Below are positions 1 to 6,601 of a stretch of 8,393 nucleotides of DNA, piece by piece. A model generated the notes under the pieces. The model ran no database searches. It was not told the origin of the DNA and was given only the letters and a program-made list of their open reading frames with translations. The translations under genes and the position numbers were made by a program. Position 1 is the stretch's first letter, and each line of letters opens with the position of its first letter. The stretch covers positions 1-8,393 of the forward strand of contig JAEYXI010000136.1 of NCBI GenBank assembly GCA_023428515.1. Reading direction: 5' to 3'. The DNA comes from Pseudomonadota bacterium. Its GTDB lineage: Bacteria; Pseudomonadota; Alphaproteobacteria; Rhizobiales; Rhizobiaceae.

Positions 1-535
1 GATCAAGCCGGCGCAGCGCTGCGCCGTCGAGTTCTTCCCAGCGAAAGCCATGCTCCCGGCGGATGGACCAGCCGAAAGCGTCGGCTTTGAAATCGGCGCG
101 CTGGCGGTAGGCGTAAAGATAGTCGCATGGGCGCACGAACGCCTCCCCGCCGGTTCCCTCGGCGAGCGCCAGATGATCCGCGAGACTGTCACCCGTCAGC
201 GCAAACAGCGCGTCGGCAGCGCGCCGCGTGTGTTCCGGCGTGCAGCGGCCGAGATAATTTCTGAGCCACGGAGCAAGCCTGGGAAGGTGCCGCCATTTCA
301 CGAAAAGTGGCTGGCGCGGATCGAGAACCATTTGCGGCGCCTTGCCGAGCAAGCCCGGCACCGTGACCGGAACGATGCTGCAGGAGGCGAGGACGCCGCC
401 ATTCCCGTAGCTCGTCCCTTCGCCGGGCTCGCCCCGGTCGATCAGGATCACATCTCGACCTTCCCGTTGCAGCCAGACCGCCGTCGAGACGCCGACGATG
501 CCTGCACCGACTACAACGATTGGAGGTGCTTTCAT
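1..535 (-). CDS. FAD-dependent oxidoreductase, DadA-like, N-terminal part (cut by window edge)
   Basis: Reading the minus strand from an ATG at 535 gives 178 codons with no stop before the window edge. The N-terminus is a Rossmann dinucleotide-binding fold: VVVGAGIVG (residues 7-15, GxGxxG) followed by an acidic end of the second strand, LIDRG (31-35), which binds the FAD ribose. GTSYGNGGVLA (40-50) is the glycine-rich segment after the first helix typical of the DAO/DadA family. Such flavoenzymes oxidatively deaminate amino acids or oxidise related amino or hydroxy acids, usually passing electrons to the respiratory chain. Substrate and full length cannot be judged because more than half of a usual ~410-residue protein is missing. 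The start is fixed by the fold beginning at residue 5; only a weak AAAGG lies just upstream. It has the same orientation as the idnD operon but is separated by 282 bp, so co-transcription is doubtful. Family call is confident; substrate is not. Confidence 0.85.
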   Translation of the reverse strand, partial: MKAPPIVVVGAGIVGVSTAVWLQREGRDVILIDRGEPGEGTSYGNGGVLASCSIVPVTVPGLLGKAPQMVLDPRQPLFVKWRHLPRLAPWLRNYLGRCTPEHTRRAADALFALTGDSLADHLALAEGTGGEAFVRPCDYLYAYRQRADFKADAFGWSIRREHGFRWEELDGAALRRLD

Positions 536-552
536 CCTTTGATTCGGCTGCT

Positions 553-705
553 TGCGTTCACAGCTTCGATCCTAGCAGGACTAGCATTTCTCGCCACCGA
601 GTTGGCGGAACGTAACGCCCCCAAACCAGGATAAATCTCAGGACCGATGCGGGCTTAGTTGGCCCTGCAGCCTCTCCAGTACACTAGCAGTGTGCTGTGA
701 ACGCA
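553..705. repeat. 12-bp perfect inverted repeat, arms 553-564 and 694-705
   Basis: TGCGTTCACAGC at 553-564 is the exact reverse complement of GCTGTGAACGCA at 694-705. The arms are 129 bp apart. Sequence just inside each arm also shares a CTAGCAG heptamer (572-578 and 684-690, same strand). The pair lies wholly in the intergenic gap. It may be the ends of a small decayed palindromic or MITE-like element; no coding sequence or target-site duplication was recognised. Confidence 0.5.
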
Positions 706-745
706 GCGCTCCAATCAGTAACGTGTAAGTGCGGTCTAAGCCCGC
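649..745. repeat. 10-bp perfect inverted repeat, arms 649-658 and 736-745
   Basis: GCGGGCTTAG at 649-658 pairs exactly with CTAAGCCCGC at 736-745, with 77 bp between the arms. The left arm lies inside the 553-705 repeat and the right arm outside it, so the two repeats interleave and could not both form simple nested stems. The function is unknown. Confidence 0.45.
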
Positions 746-817
746 TTGGTGAGCCGGGCGAACATTTTGCGTATCGTCTTGATCGCCCTGCACCGCATCC
801 CCGTCGACACGCCAGCG

Positions 818-1870
818 TCAGTCCTTGCTCAGCATCACTTTGACGCTTTGTGAGCGATCAAGCGCCAACTGGAAGGCTTCGGGAGCCAATGAAAGCGGCC
901 GTTCGGCGGTGACGAGCTCAAGCACGTCCACAGCGCCGCTCGCGATCAGGCGAACTGCCTCGGCAAACTCCACACCGAACCGGAACGTGCCCTTGAAGTC
1001 GAGTTCCTTTGCCATGACCGCGTTGGCCGGAACGGGTATCTGACCACCCGGAAGATTTCCGATCTGCACCAGCACGCCACCACGCCGCACATTGGCGATC
1101 GCCGAGGCGAGCCCAGCCGCCGTTCCCGTAACCTCGAAGGCCACGTCGAAGGGAGTCTCCCTGGCGACGGCCTTCAATTGATCGTCGCCGGCATTCACAT
1201 TGACCACCCTCTCGGCTCCGAGGCGCTCCGCGAAAGCCAGCGGCGCTGCCGCAATGTCCACCATCGTGACGTGCCCGCAACCCTTCAGTTTTGCCGCAAG
1301 CATGGTCAGCAGCCCGATCGGTCCAGCACCGAACAGAACCACGCTCTTGCCGCCGACGTCACCAGCGCGCGCCACCGCATGAAGGCAGACAGCCAAGGGT
1401 TCCGCCAGCGCCGCCGCCGCATAGGGTACTGCGTCAGGAATCTTGACGCACTGCATCGGCGTGGCGTCGAACATGCTTGCGAAGCCGCCCTGCATATGCG
1501 GCGTCTTCGATGCAGAACCCATAAAGTAGATATTCTCACAGAGATTGGGACGGCGCTGCCGACAATAAGCGCAATGGCCGCACCAGCGGGACGGGTTGAC
1601 GGCAACGCGGTCTCCGACCGCGAGCCCCGGCGCGCTGCCGTGGATCTCCACGACATCCCCGGCAACCTCGTGGCCCAGAATGAGCGGCGAACGGACCACG
1701 AAGTCGCCGGTGCGCGCATGACGGAAATAGTGCAGGTCCGAACCGCAGATGCCGCCTGCACCGAAACGGATTCGCACCATGCCGGGCGCAAGCGGTCCGA
1801 GTTCGTGCTCAACGACGCGCAGGTCTTGCGCGCCGAACAGGGTGGCAGCGGCTGCAACGCTTCCGCTCAC
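818..1870 (-). CDS. idnD: L-idonate 5-dehydrogenase (zinc-dependent MDR family)
   Basis: Oxidises L-idonate to 5-keto-D-gluconate with NAD(P)+ in the cytoplasm. The 350-residue protein is a medium-chain dehydrogenase with every expected site. Catalytic zinc ligands are Cys42 (GGICGSDLHYF), His67-Glu68 (LGHEVAG) and Glu157 (LAEPLAV). Structural zinc cysteines are 97, 100, 103 and 111 (CGHCAYC then C). The nucleotide fold is GAGPIG (181-186), with Asp205 ending the next strand, which favours NAD+. The stretches CGSDLHY, VNPS.PCGHC-like, GSA..PH..GGF and AEPLAV closely follow E. coli IdnD as I recall it. The start is GTG at 1870, overlapping the dctM stop in a GTGA arrangement that implies translational coupling. 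The frame stays open upstream to 2416, but that part is only the antisense-frame shadow of dctM. It is last in the TRAP operon, so it probably acts on the imported sugar acid or a close derivative. A related polyol or sugar-acid dehydrogenase (threonine/sorbitol dehydrogenase superfamily) remains possible. Confidence 0.9.
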   Translation of the reverse strand: MSGSVAAAATLFGAQDLRVVEHELGPLAPGMVRIRFGAGGICGSDLHYFRHARTGDFVVRSPLILGHEVAGDVVEIHGSAPGLAVGDRVAVNPSRWCGHCAYCRQRRPNLCENIYFMGSASKTPHMQGGFASMFDATPMQCVKIPDAVPYAAAALAEPLAVCLHAVARAGDVGGKSVVLFGAGPIGLLTMLAAKLKGCGHVTMVDIAAAPLAFAERLGAERVVNVNAGDDQLKAVARETPFDVAFEVTGTAAGLASAIANVRRGGVLVQIGNLPGGQIPVPANAVMAKELDFKGTFRFGVEFAEAVRLIASGAVDVLELVTAERPLSLAPEAFQLALDRSQSVKVMLSKD

Positions 1871-3273
1871 CGGATCAGCCCTAGTTGCTGCGGCAGCCAC
1901 AATGAAAGCGCCGGGACAAAGGTGATGACGAGAAGCGCTATGAGCAGCGGGACGAGCCAGGGCAGGATCGCCATGGTGGTGCGTTCGATCGAGAGGCCGG
2001 AAATCCGAGACAGCACGAACATGACCACGCCGACCGGCGGCGTCAGCAGCCCGATCATCAGGTTTAGGGTGAGCACCAGCCCGAAATGGACCGGATCGAT
2101 GTCGAACTTGGCGATGATCGGCATCAAGATCGGGACCATTATGGTGATCGCCGCGATCGTGTCGAGGAAGCAGCCGATGGCGAGCAACAGCAGGTTCACC
2201 AGGATGAGGAACACCCATTTGTTGTCGGTCAGCGAGAACACGAAGTCCGAGAAATACTGAGCCGCCTGGCTGACGGTGAGCAGCCAGGCGAAGATCGATG
2301 CGGCGGTGACGATGAAAAGCACCGAGGCGGTGGTCTCGATCGTATCGAAGCTCGCCTTGGCGAGCGAGCGTAGTGTCATCGAGCGGTAACGCACGAGGCC
2401 GAGGAACAGCGACCATATAACCGCCGCAACCGCCGCCTCGGTCGGTGTGAACCAGCCCATAGTCATGCCACCGATCAGGATGACAGGCGTCATAAGCGCC
2501 ATCACCGCCGCGAAGTCGAAGTACCAGTCGAGCGCAATCAGCACGACGAGCGCAATTCCAACGGCGAGGTTCAGTGAGAGCCCGGTGAGCGACAACAGAT
2601 ACACAAGCACGGGAAAGGCGGCGACGACCAGGACTTCCGTGGATGCCGCGATCAGCCGGCGCAGGCTGAACGGCGTGTCCGAGCCCCAGCCGCGGCGGTA
2701 GGCGAAGATCGCCACCGTGATCATCATCAGTACCATCATCACGATGCCGGGCAGGATGCCGGCCATGAACAGCGCGCCGATCGAGACGTTGGCCATCATG
2801 CCGTAGATGACGAAAGGCAGCGACGGCGGGAAGATCGGGCCTAGCGTCGAGGACGCGGCCGTAACGCCGACCGCAGCCTCGGTCGGGTAGCCATGGTCTT
2901 TCATCGCCTTGATCTCGATGGTGCCAATACCGGCCGCGTCGGCCAGGGCCGCGCCCGACATGCCCGCGAAGACAACAGACCCGAGGATGTTGACCTGCGC
3001 CAGTCCGCCTTTCATCCAGCCGACGACGGCCAGCGCGAAGGTGTAGATGCGCCCGGTGACGCCAGCGGTGTTCATCAGATTGCCGGCAAGGATGAAGAAC
3101 GGCACCGCCAGCAGGGGGAAGCTCTCGACGCCGGCGATCATGCGCTGCGCGGTGATGATGTCAGGCGCGACATTGTAGAAGACCAGATAGAGCAGCGACG
3201 CCACTGCCATTGAGACGGCGACAGGAGCGCCGACGAGCATCAGCAGGAGGAAGGATCCGATGAGCAACAGCAC
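1867..3273 (-). CDS. dctM: TRAP transporter large permease DctM (first system)
   Basis: Membrane subunit that carries the Na+-coupled transport pathway; it works with DctQ and the periplasmic DctP. The 468 residues are almost wholly hydrophobic. Family landmarks are VFAGMSGAALADAAGIGTIEI (101-121), a GPIFPPSLPFVIYG loop (145-158), WFTPTEAA (274-281), a CFLDT.AAITIMVPI segment (368-382) and LMIGLLTPPVG (405-415). It is longer than the usual ~425-430 residues. The excess lies at about 212-251, an extra hydrophobic segment before MTPVILIGGM, probably one more membrane span or re-entrant pair. The start is GTG at 3273, with GGGAG six bases upstream inside the end of dctQ; no ATG fits nearby. It follows dctQ by 2 bp and overlaps idnD by 4 bp, so the three are clearly one operon. 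The identity is secure; the substrate comes from context only. Confidence 0.96.
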   Translation of the reverse strand: MLLLIGSFLLLMLVGAPVAVSMAVASLLYLVFYNVAPDIITAQRMIAGVESFPLLAVPFFILAGNLMNTAGVTGRIYTFALAVVGWMKGGLAQVNILGSVVFAGMSGAALADAAGIGTIEIKAMKDHGYPTEAAVGVTAASSTLGPIFPPSLPFVIYGMMANVSIGALFMAGILPGIVMMVLMMITVAIFAYRRGWGSDTPFSLRRLIAASTEVLVVAAFPVLVYLLSLTGLSLNLAVGIALVVLIALDWYFDFAAVMALMTPVILIGGMTMGWFTPTEAAVAAVIWSLFLGLVRYRSMTLRSLAKASFDTIETTASVLFIVTAASIFAWLLTVSQAAQYFSDFVFSLTDNKWVFLILVNLLLLAIGCFLDTIAAITIMVPILMPIIAKFDIDPVHFGLVLTLNLMIGLLTPPVGVVMFVLSRISGLSIERTTMAILPWLVPLLIALLVITFVPALSLWLPQQLGLIR

Positions 3274-3275
3274 GT

Positions 3276-3848
3276 TCAGCTCCCATATCCGTCGAATTCG
3301 GCGGGGCGCTCGAGCACTGAATAGCCGCGCCTAATATCGGCCACGAATACCTGTATTTGGCGCAGAAGCATCAGGACGAAGCTTGCGAAGACAGTATAGA
3401 AGACAATGTTGCGCGGCAGGTCGATGGTGACCATGCGCTCGCGGTGGACGATGCCCGCGTATCGCCACAAGAGCCACGACATATAGGCGAAAAAGCCGAT
3501 GGTAACGAGGCTGACGGCGAGCGCCAGAACGCGCGCGGCCCGCACCGGAAGATATTTGTAGAGCAGGTCGACATGTATGTGGCGCATCATACGCGTGCAC
3601 ATCACGGAGCCCAGAAAGACCACGACCACCAGGCAGTTTATCGCAATCTCCTCGGTCCAGGCAAAGCTGTTGTTGAGGACGTAGCGGGTGAAGAACTGCA
3701 GGAAGACGCAGAGCAACATGCCCCAGAACACGGCCATCGTCACCCAGTCCTCGACCGCATATCGCGAGAGGTCTACGGGCGCGATCTCCTCGTCGAAGAC
3801 GTGTGCGATTTCCTCCGCAGTGATCTGCGTGTGAACTTCTTCGCTCAT
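3276..3848 (-). CDS. dctQ: TRAP transporter small permease DctQ (first system)
   Basis: Four-helix inner-membrane subunit that pairs with DctM. Predicted spans lie at about residues 35-58, 68-88, 104-127 and 146-170 of 190. The family signature FFTRYVLNNSFAWTEEIA (52-69) is present, as is a charged HIHVDLL loop (90-96). The N-terminal ~30 residues form an acidic cytoplasmic extension (EE, DEE) longer than in many DctQ proteins. The ATG at 3848 has a GAGG eight bases upstream. It sits 68 bp after dctP, with a strong hairpin between, and 2 bp before dctM. Nothing seems broken. Confidence 0.94.
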   Translation of the reverse strand: MSEEVHTQITAEEIAHVFDEEIAPVDLSRYAVEDWVTMAVFWGMLLCVFLQFFTRYVLNNSFAWTEEIAINCLVVVVFLGSVMCTRMMRHIHVDLLYKYLPVRAARVLALAVSLVTIGFFAYMSWLLWRYAGIVHRERMVTIDLPRNIVFYTVFASFVLMLLRQIQVFVADIRRGYSVLERPAEFDGYGS

Positions 3849-3873
3849 AGGCGATGCCTCGAAGTTGAAGGAG

Positions 3874-3895
3874 GCCCGGCGCGTCTGCGCCGGGC
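3874..3895 (-). promoter_or_regulatory. Intercistronic hairpin between dctP and dctQ (first system)
   Basis: GCCCGGCGC (3874-3882) and GCGCCGGGC (3887-3895) pair perfectly: a 9-bp all-GC stem with a 4-base loop. It begins 21 nt after the dctP stop on the transcribed strand. No T-run follows, so a Rho-independent terminator is unlikely. A stem that shields the dctP mRNA 3' end, or a partial attenuator, would give excess binding protein over permease. The second TRAP operon has the same arrangement. Confidence 0.7.
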
Positions 3896-3916
3896 GAACG
3901 AGAGTGCCAAGGTGAG

Positions 3917-4891
3917 CTACTGGACTGCGCGGATCGCTTCCCAGTCGGCCTTGTCGTAGCCGAATTCCTCGAAGGTTACCTTCTCCATCACGGTCTTCTC
4001 AAAATCCGCCCGGTCGACCTCGGTGACGGTCAGCCCGCGATCCTTGAAGACCTGGATCAGTTCCTTCTCACGCGCCACGATCTTTTCGGTCGCCCGCTTT
4101 GCGGCCTCCTGCATCACATCTGTGAAGATCGCCTTGTCGGCATCCGAAAGCCGCGACCAGCGCGACTGTGATACGATGGTGTTGAGGTGGTCGACGATAT
4201 GGCCGGTCAGCACGATTTGCTTCTGCACCTCGAAGAACTTTTTCGCCTCTATTGTCGTGAGTGGGTTCTCCTGGGCCTCCACCGTGCCCTGCTGCAGGGC
4301 GAGATAGACCTCGGCGAACGCGATTGGCGCGGTGTTGGCGCCGCAGGCGCGCGGCATTGCGAGATAGGCCGGAACGTCGGGTACTCGGATTTTCAGCCCC
4401 TGCATGTCGGCGCATTTCTCGATCGGCCGGTTCGAGGTGGTATGGCGGGTTCCGTAGTAGGTCGTCGCCACGATATGGTGACCTGACGCCTCCTCGTAGC
4501 CGGCCGTCAACTCCTTGTATTTGTCGCTCTTGCTATAGGCCAGCAGGTGATTGGCGTCGCGGAAGATGAAAGGAAAATAGGTAACGCCGATACGCGGGAA
4601 CTCGCGAGCGGCGAAGCTTGAACCCGAGATGATGATGTCGACCGTGCCAAGCGTGAGGCCCTGGTTGATGTCGGATTCCTTGCCGAGTTGCGAGGCCGGA
4701 AACACGTCGATCTTGTAGCGGCCTTCGGTCCGCTTGCCGATCTCTTCGGCCGCCCATACCGACTCCGTATGGAAAGGTTCGGACGTCTCGTAGACATGGG
4801 CCCATTTGAGCACGGTTTGAGCCGACGCAGGCGAGAAAGGTAAGATAAGCGCCGCGAGCGCACCAGCAACGACTGTATATTTTCTGCGCAT
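3917..4891 (-). CDS. dctP: TRAP transporter periplasmic substrate-binding protein DctP, SiaP-like (first system)
   Basis: High-affinity periplasmic receptor that delivers substrate to DctQM. The 324-residue protein has a signal peptide (MRRK then a hydrophobic core, PASA cleavage after about residue 24), and the mature part opens with QTVLKWAHVY. The receptor core is YYGTRHTTSNRP (145-156), GLKIRVP (165-171), APIAFAEVYLALQQGTVEAQENP (188-210). Arg149, Arg169 and Asn209 correspond, at identical 20- and 40-residue spacing, to Arg127, Arg147 and Asn187, which contact the ligand carboxylate in H. influenzae SiaP (family knowledge). The ligand is therefore very likely a carboxylated sugar. Because idnD is in the operon and no sialate lyase or kinase is seen, a hexonate or hexuronate such as idonate is favoured over sialic acid. 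The ATG at 4891 has AAGGAGG at 6-base spacing (4898-4904); a TTG one codon upstream is in frame but badly spaced. A hairpin precedes the gene and another follows it. Confidence 0.95.
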   Translation of the reverse strand: MRRKYTVVAGALAALILPFSPASAQTVLKWAHVYETSEPFHTESVWAAEEIGKRTEGRYKIDVFPASQLGKESDINQGLTLGTVDIIISGSSFAAREFPRIGVTYFPFIFRDANHLLAYSKSDKYKELTAGYEEASGHHIVATTYYGTRHTTSNRPIEKCADMQGLKIRVPDVPAYLAMPRACGANTAPIAFAEVYLALQQGTVEAQENPLTTIEAKKFFEVQKQIVLTGHIVDHLNTIVSQSRWSRLSDADKAIFTDVMQEAAKRATEKIVAREKELIQVFKDRGLTVTEVDRADFEKTVMEKVTFEEFGYDKADWEAIRAVQ

Positions 4892-4915
4892 CAACTTCCT
4901 CCTTGGTTATGATAT

Positions 4916-4939
4916 CCGGCCGACTTTCCTCCCGGCCGG
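4916..4939 (-). promoter_or_regulatory. Hairpin between gntR and dctP (first system)
   Basis: CCGGCCG (4916-4922) and CGGCCGG (4933-4939) form a 7-bp all-GC stem with a 10-base loop. It lies in the 54-bp gap after the regulator stop and before the dctP ribosome site. On the transcribed strand the loop contains GGAGGA and no T-run follows. It could reduce read-through from the regulator gene into the transporter genes or stabilise the dctP message 5' end. A dctP promoter inside the end of the regulator gene is possible but was not recognised. Confidence 0.5.
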
Positions 4940-4945
4940 TACTTC

Positions 4946-5680
4946 CTACTTAGTCGAATCCACTCCTCCCGTTCTGTGACCGAAATTGCGTGAGAATCTT
5001 TGCTGCGAAAGCCGCAGGTGCTGTTGCATAGCCGCTTTCGCTGCCGCTGAATCGTGAGCTGCGATGGCATCGCGCACCGCGACGTGTTCCTCTATTGCCG
5101 CTTGCCACGATTGCCGATTTTCGAAGTAGCTGGATAACCGCTGGAAATAGGGATTGAAGCGCTGGTCGAACATCTCGCCGATGAAGCGGACGAGAACCGC
5201 ATTGCCGAGAATATCGGCGACGCTCGTGTGGAACTCCCGGTCGACGCTTAGTATCGACTCCGAGGGGTGATCGCCCGTTTTCATGCGTGTAAGCACGTCG
5301 TCGAGTTTCTTGACGTCCTCGGGGCGAGCCTGAACTGCGGCTTCGGCTGCGACGGCGCCTTCGACGAATTCGCGTGCCCGGAGCAGTTCGAACGGACCTT
5401 CGTCATCGTTCTTGCCTTGCGGCGGCGTGTTGTCGGGTGCCGCTCTGACATAGATGCCCGAGCCAACTCGGATACGGATACGCCCTTCCACTTCCAGCGC
5501 TATGAGCGCCTCTCGCACTGTCGGGCGGGACAACCCGAAGCGTTCTGCGAGTTCGCGCTCCGCCGGCAAACGGGCTCCAACGGCATACTCGCCGGTATCG
5601 ATCATCCGCCTCAACTGGTCGGCCACCTGTCGGTAAAGCCGTGGCGGTTCGATAGCCTGGATCGGCACCTCGCTCTCCAT
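4946..5680 (-). CDS. GntR-family transcriptional regulator, FadR/FCD type, UxuR/ExuR-like
   Basis: DNA-binding regulator, probably a repressor released by a sugar acid. From ATG 5680 it has 244 residues. The N-terminal winged helix-turn-helix covers about 13-78 (LYRQVADQLRRMI, LPAERELAERFGLSRPTVREALIALE, GSGIYV). The FCD ligand domain covers about 95-230. The metal/ligand site appears complete: Asp147, His151 (DREFH), His199 (EEHV) and His221 (QHL). The GPFELLRARE junction (95-104) resembles E. coli UxuR/ExuR, regulators of hexuronate use, which suits the downstream transporter and idnD. The frame stays open to 5800, so ATGs at 5731 or 5800 are alternatives. 5680 is preferred because the fold begins just after it and a FadR-like palindrome lies at 5699-5717, where an operator would be expected. 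No start has a strong ribosome site. The gene sits 54 bp before dctP in the same orientation. The 207 bp separating it from the next regulator show no gene and no clear terminator. Confidence 0.9.
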   Translation of the reverse strand: MESEVPIQAIEPPRLYRQVADQLRRMIDTGEYAVGARLPAERELAERFGLSRPTVREALIALEVEGRIRIRVGSGIYVRAAPDNTPPQGKNDDEGPFELLRAREFVEGAVAAEAAVQARPEDVKKLDDVLTRMKTGDHPSESILSVDREFHTSVADILGNAVLVRFIGEMFDQRFNPYFQRLSSYFENRQSWQAAIEEHVAVRDAIAAHDSAAAKAAMQQHLRLSQQRFSRNFGHRTGGVDSTK

Positions 5681-5698
5681 CGGCTGATTGGAATCGGT

Positions 5699-5717
5699 AA
5701 AGTGGCCTGACCGCTTT
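5699..5717. promoter_or_regulatory. Candidate FadR-family operator upstream of the first gntR
   Basis: AAAGTGGCCTGACCGCTTT is an imperfect palindrome centred on 5708: seven of nine base pairs match and both mismatched pairs are transitions. Its core TGGCCTGACCG agrees at 9 of 11 positions with the FadR-type pattern TGGTCNGACCA (established for the FadR subgroup). It lies 18 bp upstream of the preferred regulator start, as expected for autoregulation. No second copy was found in the 54-bp gap before dctP, so control of the transporter would have to act through this upstream site. Confidence 0.45.
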
Positions 5718-5887
5718 CGTACGCTGAACATATCAGGCGGCCAAGTCAAGTCGTGCCGTCCAGCAAGCGTGCGACGCCGACGCGCGAATCCTGATGCCAT
5801 GCGATATTTCTAGGCACGGCAGAGAGTAGCGGCGAGTGAAGGATCGGGCATGGGTCTGATCCGCGCAGCCACGAGGCCGACGAGCGT

Positions 5888-6562
5888 TTATCCGGTCTGG
5901 CTCCTGTATTTGTCCCGTTTGCCCAGATTGGCGACGAGATCGCTGAAGCGATCGCCTTGCACGGCGACGTGGGAGCGCAGCAGCTTTCGTGAGGCGCTGG
6001 CGTCACCCGCCAGGATCGCCTCCACGATCTCGCCATGCTCCTTCAGTGATATCTTCATCCGGTTGCGCACGCGAAGCTGCAGGCGGCGGTAGGGGCGCAA
6101 ACGCCGGTGAAGGACGGTGCACTGTTCTTCCAGGAAGCCGCTGTGGCTTGCCGTATAGATAGCGCGGTGAAACAGCTCGTTGTCGTAGTAGTATCGGTCG
6201 GTATCCTCGCTGGCCGCAGCCGCCCGGCACTTCTCATGGGCGGACGCCAGCGCTTTGCGATCCTCGTCCGAGTGGCGTCGAGCGGCCAGCGCGCCGGCCA
6301 TGCCCTCCAGCTCGGCCATGACCTCAAACATCTCGAAGACCCGCTGCGGTGGAGGATCCACCACCACCGCGCCCCGCCGCGGGCGAGTCTCGACGAGCCC
6401 GATAGCACTCAGCTGCATGAGTGCTTCGCGGATCGGCGTCCGCGAGACGCCGAACCGTGTGGCGAGTTGGACCTCGTCCAGCCGCTCGCCCGGCTCGAAC
6501 TCGCCAGTAACGATACCGTTCTCGATCTCGTCCCGGAGCTTGTGGAATGCGCTTTTGGCCAT
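5888..6562 (-). CDS. GntR-family transcriptional regulator, FCD (VanR-like) type
   Basis: Probable ligand-responsive regulator of the divergent TRAP operon. It has 224 residues from ATG 6562. The winged helix covers about 5-68 (KLRDEIENGIVTGEFEPGERL, DEVQLATRFGVSRTPIREALMQLSAIGLVETRPRRGAVVV). The FCD all-helical domain covers about 74-210, with His132 (ELFH), His176 (KEHGEI) and His198 (RSHV) as metal ligands. The fourth position is Asn128, next to Asp127, a variation common in this subgroup. The frame stays open upstream to 7378, but that part only mirrors the divergent dctP; the ATG at 6562 opens the fold directly and has an AGGCGGG-type site before it. The gene diverges from dctP with 117 bp between start codons and a TGTATACA palindrome inside. 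It has the same orientation as the first gntR, 207 bp ahead. Repressor rather than activator is inferred from operator placement. Confidence 0.92.
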   Translation of the reverse strand: MAKSAFHKLRDEIENGIVTGEFEPGERLDEVQLATRFGVSRTPIREALMQLSAIGLVETRPRRGAVVVDPPPQRVFEMFEVMAELEGMAGALAARRHSDEDRKALASAHEKCRAAAASEDTDRYYYDNELFHRAIYTASHSGFLEEQCTVLHRRLRPYRRLQLRVRNRMKISLKEHGEIVEAILAGDASASRKLLRSHVAVQGDRFSDLVANLGKRDKYRSQTG

Positions 6563-6593
6563 TGCCCGCCTGAATATGCAGTGCTGCCTCTCT

Positions 6594-6601
6594 TGTATAC
6601 A
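6594..6601. promoter_or_regulatory. Candidate operator TGTATACA in the divergent gntR-dctP region
   Basis: A perfect 8-bp palindrome, extendable to CTTGTATACATG with one mismatched pair. TGTATACA-centred palindromes are typical operators of VanR/FCD-type GntR regulators (family knowledge). It overlaps the -10 region proposed for the regulator gene and lies 6 bp upstream of the -35 proposed for dctP, so one bound dimer could act on both directions. Confidence 0.6.

Larger units (their letters stand above)
536..817. other. Intergenic gap with inverted repeats, no convincing gene
   Basis: This 282-bp gap separates the idnD stop from the start of the flavoenzyme gene, both on the minus strand. 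It holds two interleaved long-range inverted repeats (listed separately) and a small palindrome ACACT-AGC-AGTGT (681-693) that could be an operator for the flavoenzyme gene. A short minus-strand frame from ATG at 798 to TAG at 736 would encode a 20-residue peptide with eight basic and no acidic residues; it lacks a normally spaced ribosome site and is not called as a gene. GGGCGA (756-761) and TCGCCC (783-788) could pair downstream of idnD but have a long loop and no T-run, so no intrinsic terminator is claimed. Confidence 0.6.

Noticed and set aside
50..634. 194-codon plus-strand open frame at the left edge
   Set aside because: It is antisense to the flavoenzyme gene, whose GxGxxG fold and FAD motifs are clear on the minus strand.
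756..788. Terminator after idnD
   Set aside because: The arms are only 6 bp, the loop is 21 bases, and no T-run is present.
1178..2260. 360-codon plus-strand open frame across idnD and dctM
   Set aside because: Antisense to two well-supported genes, with no family-like motifs; long antisense frames are expected at this GC content.
1871..2416. Open frame extending idnD upstream by 182 codons on the minus strand
   Set aside because: It overlaps dctM in another frame, its translation is rich in Arg/His/Pro/Ala as is typical of GC-rich off-frame reading, and IdnD homologues start near 1870.
3874..3895. Rho-independent terminator after the first dctP
   Set aside because: The stem is strong, but no T-run follows on the transcribed strand and dctQ/dctM must be transcribed with dctP for a working transporter.
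3357..3959. 200-codon plus-strand open frame across dctQ
   Set aside because: Composition (many His, Asp, Glu, Gln, Arg) is the usual complement-strand image of a membrane protein; it shows no domain or ribosome site.
5841..5862. GGATC...GATCC inverted repeat between the two regulator genes
   Set aside because: Only 5 bp per arm with a 12-base spacer; expected by chance at this composition.
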